A stretch of 64,000 nucleotides of DNA from an uncultured Lachnospiraceae bacterium (GCA_900319245.1 ONNQ01000002.1:62001-126000), one strand, 5' to 3'. Positions 43,150-52,694 are shown, numbered from the stretch's first letter. The notes: generated by a model not told the origin, from the sequence alone. Numbers and translations: made by a program.

Positions 43150-45108
43150 ATGCAGAATGATTATGAAAAAGCGAAACGAGAAGGCGATCACGCATACAGA
43201 AGAGCGGTCTTGTCCGGGCGTTATCCGTATCTGCCTGCGCTGAATTCTATGGTGCAGGAGATCGATCGGTATCCTGTACGAGAAGTCGGCATCAAAGAAA
43301 TCCCCATGTACATGATTGCCGGTACAAAGACGGTAGGCCGGCAGAATTCGTTTGCTTCCAACTTCATGCCTCTCATGGAGTATGGCACAGAGTTCTCCTA
43401 TAAATGGTCCACGCTTTATGATTCCGCCATTGAAGACGGAATCCGCGAGCCGATCAAGGTCTATGAGTTTATGAACAAGTTTTACGTGGAGGAAGGGAAC
43501 AAAAGAGTATCGGTCTCCAAGTTTATCGGATACGCTTCCGTGCCAGGTGAAGTCCTCCGCATACTTCCTCCCAAAAACGGGAGTATTGCTTCTAAGATCA
43601 ACTATGAATATATTGATTTTTATAATGTAACCGGTATATTTGAAATCACATTTAGTAAGCTTGGCAGTTACGCCAAATTGGCGCGGTTTTTGAACAGAGA
43701 TCTGGAGACTGTCTGGCCGGATGAGCAGGTGGAAGAGCTGCTGTTCGCCTACAGAACCTTCGACAAGTGCTACTCCGCGAAGAGAACGAGGAAACTGTCT
43801 CTGACGGTTGGCGACGCCTTTCTCCTCTATCTGGAAGTCTATAGCATCGAAAGTCTTATGCATGACGCAGAGAGCGTCATAGGCCATAAGATCCAGAGAC
43901 TGTGGAATGAGTTCCTCACCCAGACCCAGGAGGACAGCATCGACCTTGTCCGCACGCCGGATGAGGTGGGGCGCGGCAGCAGTGTGCAGACGCTCATGAC
44001 ACTCAACAGCGCGTACACAGGAAAACCGCTCCGCGTGGCCTTTTTGTTTGAGAAGAATGAATCCGAATCCAGTTGGGCCTATAGTCATGAACTCGGTGCC
44101 AATCAGATGGTAGAAAAATTTGAAGGCGCCGTGGAAGCTGTCAAATTCGAGAATTGCGCCGACAAAAAGGAACTGCATACGGCGCTGCAGGCCTGTGTGG
44201 CGGATGAGGAGGATATCGTCTTCGCGACGTCTCCCTCCATGCTGGATGAGTGCCTCAAAGCTGCCATTGAGTATCCCAAACTCCGGATCATGAACTGTGC
44301 TGTCAATTTGTCCATAAGCAGTATTCCGACCTATTATACGAGAATGTATGAGGCCAAATTCCTATTGGGATGCCTTGCGGCCTCTCTGGCCGAAAATCAT
44401 ATGATCGGGTACAGGGCCGATTATCCGATTTACGGCGGCATTGCCAACATCAACGCATTTGCGCTCGGCGCCGCCTGGTTTGATCCCTACGCCAAGGTGA
44501 AGCTGGTCTGGGCCACCAAGAAGGGCAGCAACTGGGAGCAGGAGCTGATTGACAGCGGCTGTAAGATCATATCGGGCATCGATATGATCAAGCCCAAGGA
44601 CCCCACGAGAAAATACGGACTCTACAGACTCTGCGACGCGGGCACTGTGCGCAGAGACGGCAGCGTGAGAACAGAACAGGAAGTAGAAAATCTTGCGGCG
44701 TCCGTCAATCAGTGGGGTGCCTACTATGAGCAGATTCTCAGAAAGCTCATCGACGGCTCTCTGGACGCCAGAAAGAACAACGCCAAAGGAAAGGCTGTCA
44801 ATTACTGGTGGGGCATGTCCGCCGGCGTCGTCGACATCATCCTGTCTGACACTCTTCCCTACGCGTCCCGCAAGGCCATACAGACGCTGCGCAGGCTGAT
44901 CATTTCGGGGACGACCAATCCGTTTGATGGCGAGATCCACACGCAGAACGGCATTCTGCAGGGACCGGATTCACCGGCGCTCACAGACAAAGAGATCATT
45001 ACCATGGACTGGCTTTGCGACAACGTGGTCGGAAGCATTCCCGAAACCTGGGAACTGGATGATACAATTCAAAACACTGTGAAAGTATCCGGCGTAAAGG
45101 AGAAATAA
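43150..45108 (+). CDS. Cytoplasmic protein with ParB-like N-terminus and BMP/PnrA-like binding domain
   Basis: This is a 652-residue protein with no signal peptide or lipobox. The N-terminal part (about 95-135) contains KVYEFMNKFYVEEGNKRVSV followed by SKFIGYASVPGEVLRI, like the ParB/sulfiredoxin-like fold. The C-terminal half from about residue 295 (PLRVAFLFEKNESESSWAYS) follows the basic-membrane-protein/PnrA nucleoside-binding fold: EDIVFATSP, then FLLGCLAASLAENHMIGY and AKVKLVWATKKGSNWEQELIDSG. BMP proteins are normally exported lipoproteins, so a cytosolic form fused to a ParB-like part is unusual. It is followed one base later by a phosphoesterase gene. Function unknown. Confidence 0.7.
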   Translation: MQNDYEKAKREGDHAYRRAVLSGRYPYLPALNSMVQEIDRYPVREVGIKEIPMYMIAGTKTVGRQNSFASNFMPLMEYGTEFSYKWSTLYDSAIEDGIREPIKVYEFMNKFYVEEGNKRVSVSKFIGYASVPGEVLRILPPKNGSIASKINYEYIDFYNVTGIFEITFSKLGSYAKLARFLNRDLETVWPDEQVEELLFAYRTFDKCYSAKRTRKLSLTVGDAFLLYLEVYSIESLMHDAESVIGHKIQRLWNEFLTQTQEDSIDLVRTPDEVGRGSSVQTLMTLNSAYTGKPLRVAFLFEKNESESSWAYSHELGANQMVEKFEGAVEAVKFENCADKKELHTALQACVADEEDIVFATSPSMLDECLKAAIEYPKLRIMNCAVNLSISSIPTYYTRMYEAKFLLGCLAASLAENHMIGYRADYPIYGGIANINAFALGAAWFDPYAKVKLVWATKKGSNWEQELIDSGCKIISGIDMIKPKDPTRKYGLYRLCDAGTVRRDGSVRTEQEVENLAASVNQWGAYYEQILRKLIDGSLDARKNNAKGKAVNYWWGMSAGVVDIILSDTLPYASRKAIQTLRRLIISGTTNPFDGEIHTQNGILQGPDSPALTDKEIITMDWLCDNVVGSIPETWELDDTIQNTVKVSGVKEK

Positions 45109-45109
45109 G

Positions 45110-45805
45110 GTGAAAATACTTGTCGTGGCAGATGAAGAATCCAGATCGCTATGGGATTATTTTTCTCCGGATAAACTCAAGGGGATCGATATGATCATTT
45201 CCTGTGGAGACCTGAACGCCAATTACCTGCAGTTTCTTGTCACATTCGGAAACTGCCCGCTTTTGTATGTACGCGGCAATCACGACACAAGATATGAGAT
45301 GAATCCGCCGGATGGCTGTATCTGCATCGAGGATAAGATCTTCAACTATAAGGGGATGCGCATCGCCGGGCTTGGCGGATCCATGAAGTACAAGAACAGT
45401 CCCAATATGTTCACAGAGAGGGAGATGAGAGCCAGATGGCGCCGTCTTCGCCGCAAGATCATATTCACCGGCGGGATCGATCTCTTAGTGACCCACGCGC
45501 CTGCAAAGGGATATGGCGATATGGAGGATCTCCCTCACAGAGGATTCGATTGCTTTAACGATCTTTTGATGAAATTCAAGCCGCTCTATATGCTGCACGG
45601 CCACGTACACAAAACCTATAGCGCAAGTTTTATCAGAGAAAGAAGCCACCCGTCGGGGACATTGATCGTCAACGCCTACGAGTCCTGCGTTCTTGAAATT
45701 CCGGATATTGCGTATCCCGAATATGGAAAGTCCGGTTCGTATCTCTATGATATGCTGTGTAAGCTTGCGATCAAACTAAGGATATACGACTGGAATCCAT
45801 TATAA
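45110..45805 (+). CDS. Calcineurin-like metallophosphoesterase
   Basis: This 231-residue phosphoesterase starts at GTG, one base after the preceding stop, with AAGGAG upstream in that gene's end. Motifs are GDLNANYL, RGNHDTRYE, LLVTHAPAKG and MLHGHVHKTY, all with metal ligands present. The first motif reads VVADEES, so the usual D-x-H histidine is missing. It may be active with an altered metal site. It is translationally coupled to the ParB/BMP-like protein, which suggests a shared pathway. Confidence 0.82.
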   Translation: MKILVVADEESRSLWDYFSPDKLKGIDMIISCGDLNANYLQFLVTFGNCPLLYVRGNHDTRYEMNPPDGCICIEDKIFNYKGMRIAGLGGSMKYKNSPNMFTEREMRARWRRLRRKIIFTGGIDLLVTHAPAKGYGDMEDLPHRGFDCFNDLLMKFKPLYMLHGHVHKTYSASFIRERSHPSGTLIVNAYESCVLEIPDIAYPEYGKSGSYLYDMLCKLAIKLRIYDWNPL

Positions 45806-45821
45806 TAAAGGAGTGATTGTT

Positions 45822-46673
45822 ATGAAAAAGATGAAAAAAGGTACCGGCAGATTGCTGACCGGCGTGCTTATGACAGCGCTTTTATTCTCTATGACCGGCT
45901 GCGGCCAAAAAGAAGAAGCGCCGGCCGCAGAGCAGGCCGTGCAGGAGAGCACGGAAGTGGCGCTGGAAGAAGTGATCAATCCGGAAGAGGTAAAGACAGA
46001 GGTCGAAGAGCTGCCGGTGGAAGCGGTCACTGCGGAAGTCACGGAGCCTGTCGCGGAACAGGATGTGATCGACAAGCCGGTCCCCACCGACGCGGATTCG
46101 CAGGCCAAGGAAGAGGCGGACGCCCGCAAAGAGGAGAAAGAGGAACAGGAACCGGCCGGTTCTGACCTCTCGATTCTGGACGGCGTGATGACCTTGGATG
46201 GCATGGAGCTTTCTTTCCCGATCGAACTGTCCAATATGACGCTTGGCAAGTGGACACTCTCTTACAAGGACGTGGAGGACCCGTCGGCCAAAACACTCTA
46301 TCCCGGCGAATGCGTAGAAGCGACCATGACTTGTACGGATTATACGAGCGATGACGTTATCGTCACAGCGGAATTCGGCAATTATACAGGCGCGGAAGCA
46401 GTTCTGTCCGACCTTCCTATGACAGGCCTTTACGTCAAGAAGGGAACCGGCGTGGACGGCGGAGAGCGCAAGCTTCCTGCAGTCGAGCTTCCCGGCGGTC
46501 TGACCTGGGGCAGTACCCAGAAGGAAATCGAGGGCCTTCTCGGAGAAGCGAGCTTTGCAGGCGGTTTCATTGACGCGGACTTCGATCTCATGTATGAAAA
46601 CGGAAGCTTTTATCTGGAACTAGCCGGTTCCAACGAGAATGGTGTTGATTATATTGTGTATAGTATGGAATAA
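45822..46673 (+). CDS. Glu-rich lipoprotein of unknown function
   Basis: This is a 283-residue exported lipoprotein. AAAGGAG at 45807-45813 sets the ATG at 45822. The signal peptide ends in the lipobox FSMTGC. Residues 25-115 are low-complexity Glu/Ala/Val/Pro, probably an extended linker. The C-terminal part (about 120-283; GVMTLDGMELSFPIELSNM, YVKKGTGVDGGERKLPAVEL, WGSTQKEIEGLLG) looks like a small globular domain that I do not recognise. A terminator and the nitrogenase-like cluster follow. Confidence 0.72.
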   Translation: MKKMKKGTGRLLTGVLMTALLFSMTGCGQKEEAPAAEQAVQESTEVALEEVINPEEVKTEVEELPVEAVTAEVTEPVAEQDVIDKPVPTDADSQAKEEADARKEEKEEQEPAGSDLSILDGVMTLDGMELSFPIELSNMTLGKWTLSYKDVEDPSAKTLYPGECVEATMTCTDYTSDDVIVTAEFGNYTGAEAVLSDLPMTGLYVKKGTGVDGGERKLPAVELPGGLTWGSTQKEIEGLLGEASFAGGFIDADFDLMYENGSFYLELAGSNENGVDYIVYSME

Positions 46674-46679
46674 TAGAAT

Positions 46680-46708
46680 TTGAACTGCATCTGAATAATA
46701 TATATGAA
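46680..46708 (+). promoter_or_regulatory. Putative promoter upstream of the nitrogenase-like cluster
   Basis: TTGAAC (46680-46685), a 17-base spacer and TATGAA (46703-46708) begin six bases after the lipoprotein stop. The -10 matches consensus at four of six positions. It would make a leader of about 160 bases ending in the terminator at 46846-46876. Confidence 0.45.
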
Positions 46709-46714
46709 CTATAT

Positions 46715-46845
46715 TCTGACAGGAAAGAAGTTCCGACCTGGAAGAGACTTTATAGATCATTCCTATACGTGTGCGCTCTTGCTGTGTCCCTTTGGATCAT
46801 AATCAGTGCTGTGCGCATACGAATTTCATGACTATGACGTAAAGC
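46715..46845 (+). other. Candidate structured leader RNA before the nitrogenase-like cluster
   Basis: This non-coding stretch contains CGTGTGCGC (46768-46776) pairing with GCGCATACG (46813-46821), one G-U included, around a 36-base loop, plus a small CAGG/CCTG hairpin at 46720-46740. CCCTTT at 46788-46793 repeats the left arm of the downstream terminator and could compete for its right arm. I do not recognise a known riboswitch class. It may instead be only the 3' end of the lipoprotein transcript. Confidence 0.4.
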
Positions 46846-46876
46846 CCTTTCACCCGGACGGTGAAAGGTTTTTTTT
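46846..46876 (+). terminator. Intrinsic terminator before the nitrogenase-like cluster
   Basis: CCTTTCACC (46846-46854) and GGTGAAAGG (46860-46868) form a perfect 9-bp stem with a 5-base loop and eight Ts. No convincing promoter lies in the 75 bases between it and the NifH-like gene. Confidence 0.9.
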
Positions 46877-46951
46877 GTAATCAACCACAGACAACGATGC
46901 ACCGGCTTCCAGTGATAGGCCGGCACATGCGTATATGGAACGGAGTGTAGA

Positions 46952-47725
46952 ATGTTAAAAATCGCAATTTATGGCAAAGGCGGTATAGGAAAATCCACGA
47001 TGACATCCAATCTCGCCGCAGCGTTTGCCTATCTTGGCAAAAAAGTGATCCAGATCGGCTGCGATCCCAAGGCCGATTCCACGATCAACCTGCTGGGCGG
47101 GCAGCCTCTGCAGCCGGTCATGGACTATCTGCGCGAAAAGGATGAGGATCCCGAATCGATCGATGAGATTGCAAAGGAAGGCTATGGCGGCGTGCTCTGC
47201 ATTGAGACCGGCGGCCCCACGCCCGGACTTGGCTGCGCAGGACGCGGGATCATCGCAACCTTTAGCCTGTTGGAAGATCTGCAGCTGTTTGAGACCTATA
47301 AACCCGACGTTGTTCTCTATGACGTTCTGGGCGACGTGGTCTGCGGCGGCTTCGCGGCACCGATCAGAGAGGGATACGCCCGCCAGGTTCTGATCGTGAC
47401 AAGCGGCGAGAAGATGGCGCTCTACGCCGCCAACAATATCTGCACAGCGGTCCGCAACTTCGAAGACAGAAGCTATGCCAAGGTGGAAGGCATTATTTTG
47501 AACAGCCGGAATGTGGCCGGAGAGAGCCGCAAAGTCGAAGAATTTGCGGCCTCCAAGGGACTTCCTATTGTCGCGAGGATTCCCCGCAGCGACGACATCA
47601 TCCGCTTTGAGGACGAGGGCAAGACCGTGATCGAGGGCGATCCTTCCCTGCCCGTCAGTCAATGTTTCCTGGCCCTGGCAAAGAGACTTCTTGCGCAGGA
47701 CGAAAGCGAAGCGATCGGAGGATGA
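46952..47725 (+). CDS. NifH-like ATPase (nitrogenase-like iron protein)
   Basis: This 257-residue P-loop protein belongs to the NifH/BchL superfamily, whose dimers hold a [4Fe-4S] cluster and pass electrons to a NifDK-like partner using ATP. Visible are the P-loop [23 protein letters not shown], cluster ligands Cys95 in GLGCAGRG and Cys131 in [11 protein letters not shown], and the switch region YDVLGD. It is shorter than true NifH (about 290 residues) at the C-terminus. ATG of the next gene follows one base after the stop. It is the first gene of an eleven-gene unit with hyp and hyd genes. True nitrogen fixation is unlikely; the substrate is unknown. Confidence 0.92.
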   Translation: MLKIAIYGKGGIGKSTMTSNLAAAFAYLGKKVIQIGCDPKADSTINLLGGQPLQPVMDYLREKDEDPESIDEIAKEGYGGVLCIETGGPTPGLGCAGRGIIATFSLLEDLQLFETYKPDVVLYDVLGDVVCGGFAAPIREGYARQVLIVTSGEKMALYAANNICTAVRNFEDRSYAKVEGIILNSRNVAGESRKVEEFAASKGLPIVARIPRSDDIIRFEDEGKTVIEGDPSLPVSQCFLALAKRLLAQDESEAIGG

Positions 47726-47726
47726 G

Positions 47727-50279
47727 ATGAACAACGCTATCAGTTATACCGTCAAGGAGCTGTGGGAGCGGGGAAAGAACGATATCCCCAGTGAGATGAT
47801 TTCTAATACCCATCTGATCTACAGTTCCCCCGCGACTTTGTCCTTTAATTCTCCCGGCGCAGAAGGTTTTGGCGTCAAGAGAGCGGGGCTTTCCGTGCCC
47901 GGCTCCGTCATGCTGATCGTATCCCCCGGCTGCTGCGGAAGAAACACTTCCTCCATCAGCACCATGAAGGGCTATGAGAATCGCTTTTTCTATCTGACAA
48001 TGGACGAGACGGACCTGATCACAGGCCGACACTTAAAGCGTATTCCGGAGGCAGTGCGGCAGCTTGTCGGCGGCCTAACTAAAAAGCCGTCCGTGGTCAT
48101 GATCTGCATCACCTGCGTCGACGCGCTCCTTGGCACCGATATGGAAAGGGTGTGCCGCAAGGCGGAGGCGCTCATCGATACAGAACACACCGGGATCCGA
48201 GTTCGTCCCTGCTATATGTACGCGCTCACCAGAGAGGGCCGTAAGCCGCCCATGGTCCATGTGCGCCAGTCCATCTACAGTCTTCTTGCTCCCATGAAAA
48301 AGAAGCCTTCCAGCGTCAATCTCATGGGCTATTTTGCACCGGTCAGTGAAGACAGCGAACTGCGCGGGCTCCTGCGGCAGATTGGTGTGAAGACCATCCG
48401 CGAAGTATCTGCCTGCCAGGATTATGACGATTTTCAATCCATGGCGGAGGCCAATTTTAACCTGGTCCTGAACCCGGAAGCGAGGCCTGCTGCCCAGGAT
48501 CTCGAAGAGAGGCTTGGCATCGCATCGATCGAGCTGACAAGGCTCTATCAGGTGGACCGAATCGCAGCCCAGTATGACGCGCTCGGCGCAGCGCTGGGTG
48601 TCACCTTTGACTATGAAGCTGATCGCGAGAAGGCAAAAAGCAGCATGAAGCGATTTCGGACAGCCTTTCCCGGCGCCGTATTCAGCGTCGGCGAAGCCAT
48701 CAACGCAGATCCCTTCGAGCTGTCCCTGGCGCTGGTGCGCTATGGCTTTGCGGTCAAGGAGATCTTCGGAACCCTCTCGACGGATTCCTACCGCTATCTC
48801 CGTCATCTCGCTGTCCTGAGCCCCGAGACGCGCGTCTATTCAAACCTTCATCCCTCCATGCTTCTCTATGGGGATTCGGACGTGCAGGGTCAAAACACCG
48901 AACAGGCGAAAGGGCCGCACATCGCGCTTGGAAGAGACGCCGGCTGGTATCATCCGGATCTTCCGTGCCTTCCGTGGGGGCAGGACATACAGCCCTTCGG
49001 ATTTGCCGCCGTGCGCAGCTTCTTCGATGCTTTATATGAAACAGCCATGCACGGCGCGCGAGGCCTGTACGGATCGACTGTACAGCTCGGCGAACACACG
49101 GATGCTGTGCGGCAGGTCCTTGTAATGACGAAAGAGGCAGCGCAAACAGACAGGCAGGGCATAGAAGCAGAACATGATCTGACTGTAAAGCCGCCCAAGG
49201 GCTATCGCAGCGTCTTGACGCCCTTTGCACCGGACCAGTCCGGCGCTGTGTCGGTTCTCTACGAGCTCGGCGGGATCACCGTTATCTGTGACGCCGGTGG
49301 CTGTACCGGCAATATCTGCGGTTTTGATGAACCCAGATGGTTTCAAACGTCCGGTGCCGTCTTCAGCGCAGGTCTTCGCGATATGGACGCGATCCTGGGG
49401 CGGGATGACCGTCTGATCCAGAAGCTCGCGGATACCGCGTCCTTCCTTCGCGAGAAAGAAGGCACAAAGGCGCCTTCCTTCGCAGCCATTATCGGAACGC
49501 CGGTTCCGGCCGTTATCGGGACGGACTTTAAGGCACTTCAACGGATGGCCGTCAAGAAAACAGGGCTCCCCGCGATCGGGGTTGCCTGCGACGGTATGGA
49601 CTATTACGACAAAGGGGCTGAGAAGACCTATCTGTCTCTTCTAAAGACCTTTGTGGCCGGCAGCGCAGAGGAGCAGCCTGCCTGGCGCGAGGACTGCATC
49701 GGCGTTCTAGGCGCGCAGTACATGGACCTTCACGGAATTGCTGCGCCCGATACACTCAGAACTCTGATTGAAGAGGAGACCAGGCATCACGCTGTTCTCT
49801 ATGGGAGCCGGGAAGATGGCATCGACGCTTTTAGAGGGGCCGGCTCTGTACGCCGCAATCTCGTTGTCACTGTGGCAGGCTATGAAGCCGCCAAATGGCT
49901 TGCGAATAAATTCGGCACGCCGTTTACATGTCAAAATCCTGCTGTTGCAAGCCAGATCCGCGACCTGAGCGGCCGAATGGACCTCCATGGCCGCAAGGTC
50001 CTGGTCCTTCACGAACAGATCACGGCCAATTCCTGCCGGGAAGAACTGCTGCGGCTTGGCGCTGACCGCGTCGACGTCGCCTCCTGGTTTATGATGAAGG
50101 AGGCGCTGATGCAGGACGGCGATTTCCGCCTGCATGAAGAGCAGGATCTTGTAAAGGCGGTGGAAAAGGGCCGGTACGACTGTATTTTGACAGATGCGGC
50201 TGTGCGCCCGCTCATAGAGTGGCATTTTGCAGGCGTATTCGCGGAGCTTCCCCACTTTGCAGTATCAGGTAGATTATGA
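47727..50279 (+). CDS. Fused NifD-like/NifK-like nitrogenase component 1
   Basis: This 850-residue protein contains two consecutive nitrogenase component-1 folds. The N-terminal half (about 1-485, D-like) has Cys69-Cys70 in SPGCCGRNTS and Cys127/Cys130 in MICITCVDALLGTDM, placed like P-cluster cysteines. The C-terminal half (about 490-850, K-like) starts at RSVLTPFAPDQSGAVSVLYE and has Cys521, Cys526 and Cys531 near GGCTGNICGFDEPRW; its second motif reads GTPVPAVIGTD without the usual Cys. D and K are normally separate chains, so a heterodimer in one polypeptide is unusual. The start is the ATG one base after the NifH-like stop, with GGAGG upstream. Ligands for a FeMo-type cofactor could not be identified. 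Confidence 0.85.
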   Translation: MNNAISYTVKELWERGKNDIPSEMISNTHLIYSSPATLSFNSPGAEGFGVKRAGLSVPGSVMLIVSPGCCGRNTSSISTMKGYENRFFYLTMDETDLITGRHLKRIPEAVRQLVGGLTKKPSVVMICITCVDALLGTDMERVCRKAEALIDTEHTGIRVRPCYMYALTREGRKPPMVHVRQSIYSLLAPMKKKPSSVNLMGYFAPVSEDSELRGLLRQIGVKTIREVSACQDYDDFQSMAEANFNLVLNPEARPAAQDLEERLGIASIELTRLYQVDRIAAQYDALGAALGVTFDYEADREKAKSSMKRFRTAFPGAVFSVGEAINADPFELSLALVRYGFAVKEIFGTLSTDSYRYLRHLAVLSPETRVYSNLHPSMLLYGDSDVQGQNTEQAKGPHIALGRDAGWYHPDLPCLPWGQDIQPFGFAAVRSFFDALYETAMHGARGLYGSTVQLGEHTDAVRQVLVMTKEAAQTDRQGIEAEHDLTVKPPKGYRSVLTPFAPDQSGAVSVLYELGGITVICDAGGCTGNICGFDEPRWFQTSGAVFSAGLRDMDAILGRDDRLIQKLADTASFLREKEGTKAPSFAAIIGTPVPAVIGTDFKALQRMAVKKTGLPAIGVACDGMDYYDKGAEKTYLSLLKTFVAGSAEEQPAWREDCIGVLGAQYMDLHGIAAPDTLRTLIEEETRHHAVLYGSREDGIDAFRGAGSVRRNLVVTVAGYEAAKWLANKFGTPFTCQNPAVASQIRDLSGRMDLHGRKVLVLHEQITANSCREELLRLGADRVDVASWFMMKEALMQDGDFRLHEEQDLVKAVEKGRYDCILTDAAVRPLIEWHFAGVFAELPHFAVSGRL

Positions 50280-52687
50280 GCAGATTACAAACTTTACGAA
50301 TCAAGGTATACGGAATCGTGCAGGGCGTCGGCTTTCGGCCGACGGTCGCGCGCCATGCCGCGAAGGCAGGGATTTGCGGTTCCGTCTGCAATAAAGGCCC
50401 GTACGTGGAGATCTACGCACAGGGTAGCAGGGAAGAAAACGAACAGTTTCTGCGCCTTCTTAGCCAAAATCCTCCCAAACGGGCGGCTATCCTGAAGATC
50501 GACGTCAAGGATGTGAGCGAGCGCGGCCTTTCATTTGTCGACTTTCAGATCATCGTGAGCGAAAAGACCAGGGGCGAAATCTTTATCTCCCCCGACATTG
50601 CCATCTGCGAGGACTGTAAGAAGGAGCTTATGGACCCTTCCGACCGCAGATACCTGCATCCCTTTATCAACTGCACGTGCTGCGGCCCCAGGCTGACCAT
50701 TCTCGACGGCCTTCCCTATGACAGGGAGCGGACCAGTATGAAGATGTTCCCCATGTGTCCGCAGTGCGCAAAGGAATATCATTGGCCCGGCAGCAGACGC
50801 TACGACGCGCAGCCTGTGTGCTGCAACGAATGCGGGCCGGAAGTTTACCTGGCCGGTGATCCATCCGTGCGCGGAAGCGAGGCGATTCGTCGAACCCGGC
50901 GCGTGATCGCCGAGGGCGGCATCGCAGCCATCAAGGGAATCGGCGGTTTTCACCTCTGCTGCGACGCGACAAACCAAGAGGCGGTCTTAAAGCTCCGGGC
51001 CAGAAAGACGCGCCCGGTCAAGCCCTTCGCTGTTATGATGCGGGACGAAGAGACCGTCGAGCGGGAGTGCCGGATCAGCGAGTCGCAGCGGGACATTCTG
51101 ACCGGCCACCAGAAACCGATCCTGTTACTTACGCGCAAAGAGGGCGGCAGGCTCTGTCCGGAGATTGCCCCGGGCAATCCCACGGTAGGCGTCATGCTTC
51201 CGTATGCGCCGGTGCAGATTCTTCTCTTTGACTATATAGACGACGTCGTGATGCCCGATTGTCTTGTGATGACAAGCGGCAATGTGTCGGGCGCCCCGAT
51301 CTGCCGGGATGATGAAGAGGCGCTTAGGGAGCTAGGTCATCTTTGCGACATCTTTTTGTCCCATAACAGAAAGATCCGGATCCGGGCGGACGACTCCGTC
51401 ATGGATTTCTACCGCGGAGAGCCCTACATGATCCGCCGGTCCAGAGGCTATGCGCCGCTCCCCTATATGCTCTCTGCATGGGAAAACGCACCGGCCCCCG
51501 CAGGCGGCACCGGGATCCTCGCGATCGGAGGCGAGCTCAAGAACACCTTCTGTATTGGGACCGGAGGCCTTTTCTATCCCTCCTCCTATATCGGCGATCT
51601 GGCCGATCTACGAAGCGTCAAGGCACTGGAGGAGACAGCCGGGCGGTATAGTTCACTCCTGGAGGTGACGCCGGACGTCATCGCCTGCGACCTACATCCC
51701 AAGTACAATTCCGTTCTGGCCGCTGAGAAAATGGCGGAAGAGATCGGTAAGGAGAGAGGCACGGGGCCTCTTCCCATCCTGCGCGTGCAGCATCATTACG
51801 CCCATATTCTGAGCTGCATGGCGGAAAACGACTATAGCGCCCCTGTGATCGGCGTCTCCATGGACGGCACCGGATACGGAACCGACGGCACGATCTGGGG
51901 CGGCGAGATTCTCACCGCGGACTACCGCGGATTTACGAGAGCGGCGTGCATTCGTCCTTTCCTGCAGGTGGGCGGAGACCTCTCCGCAAGAGAGGGCTGG
52001 CGCATTGCGGCGTCCATGCTGCACAGCATCTGTGATGGCGAATCCGCGGGATCTCTGCTTCCTGACATGCAGGATGTCGCTGCCAAAATATCGCTTTGCA
52101 GCGAGCAGGAAGCGCGCATCGTCGCCAAAATGGCGGACCAAGGGCTCAATGCCGTCGTGTCCACGAGCGCAGGCAGACTCTTCGACGCGGCGAGCGCGAT
52201 CTGCGGCATCTGCCGAAAGTCCACCTTTGAAGGGGAGGCCTCCATGGCGCTGGAGTTTGCGGCTGAGCGTTTTGACCAAACCGAAGAAGCACGTGAATGG
52301 AGCGAGATGGAAGACGATCGTCCCGAGCGCGGTGAGACGCGCTGGATCCTTCCCACAGAGAAGATCATTCGGGCGATCACGTATAAGCGCCTTGCGGGAG
52401 AAGACGCCGATCATCTGGCCTGGCTCTTCCACAGAAGGCTGGCGGACCAGATCATCCAAGCGGTCCTTGCCATCCGGTCGGAAAACGGGATCGAAACGGC
52501 GGCGCTGAGCGGCGGCTGTTTCCAGAACCGCCTTCTTCTGTCCTTTGTGGAGAAGGGGCTTACCGATGCCGGGATGACCGTGCTCATCCATCATCTGGTC
52601 CCGCCCAATGACGGCGGGATCGCACTCGGGCAGGCTGTATACGCCAGGCAGGCTCTGCAGGACGGACTGCCTTTTCGCGCCAAATAA
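50276..52687 (+). CDS. hypF: Carbamoyltransferase HypF
   Basis: HypF turns carbamoyl phosphate and ATP into a carbamoyl-adenylate and passes the carbamoyl group to HypE, the source of hydrogenase cyanide ligands. The 803-residue chain has an N-terminal acylphosphatase domain (KVYGIVQGVGFRPTVARHAA), two zinc fingers (CEDCKKEL...CTCCGPRL and CPQCAKEY...CCNECGP), a YrdC-like domain (about 200-390) and a Kae1-like domain (VQHHYAHILSCMAE, GVSMDGTGYGTDG). All catalytic regions look intact. It overlaps the fused DK gene by ATGA. hypA and hypB are not in the cluster. Confidence 0.96.
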   Translation: MSRLQTLRIKVYGIVQGVGFRPTVARHAAKAGICGSVCNKGPYVEIYAQGSREENEQFLRLLSQNPPKRAAILKIDVKDVSERGLSFVDFQIIVSEKTRGEIFISPDIAICEDCKKELMDPSDRRYLHPFINCTCCGPRLTILDGLPYDRERTSMKMFPMCPQCAKEYHWPGSRRYDAQPVCCNECGPEVYLAGDPSVRGSEAIRRTRRVIAEGGIAAIKGIGGFHLCCDATNQEAVLKLRARKTRPVKPFAVMMRDEETVERECRISESQRDILTGHQKPILLLTRKEGGRLCPEIAPGNPTVGVMLPYAPVQILLFDYIDDVVMPDCLVMTSGNVSGAPICRDDEEALRELGHLCDIFLSHNRKIRIRADDSVMDFYRGEPYMIRRSRGYAPLPYMLSAWENAPAPAGGTGILAIGGELKNTFCIGTGGLFYPSSYIGDLADLRSVKALEETAGRYSSLLEVTPDVIACDLHPKYNSVLAAEKMAEEIGKERGTGPLPILRVQHHYAHILSCMAENDYSAPVIGVSMDGTGYGTDGTIWGGEILTADYRGFTRAACIRPFLQVGGDLSAREGWRIAASMLHSICDGESAGSLLPDMQDVAAKISLCSEQEARIVAKMADQGLNAVVSTSAGRLFDAASAICGICRKSTFEGEASMALEFAAERFDQTEEAREWSEMEDDRPERGETRWILPTEKIIRAITYKRLAGEDADHLAWLFHRRLADQIIQAVLAIRSENGIETAALSGGCFQNRLLLSFVEKGLTDAGMTVLIHHLVPPNDGGIALGQAVYARQALQDGLPFRAK

Positions 52688-52694
52688 CCTGCTG

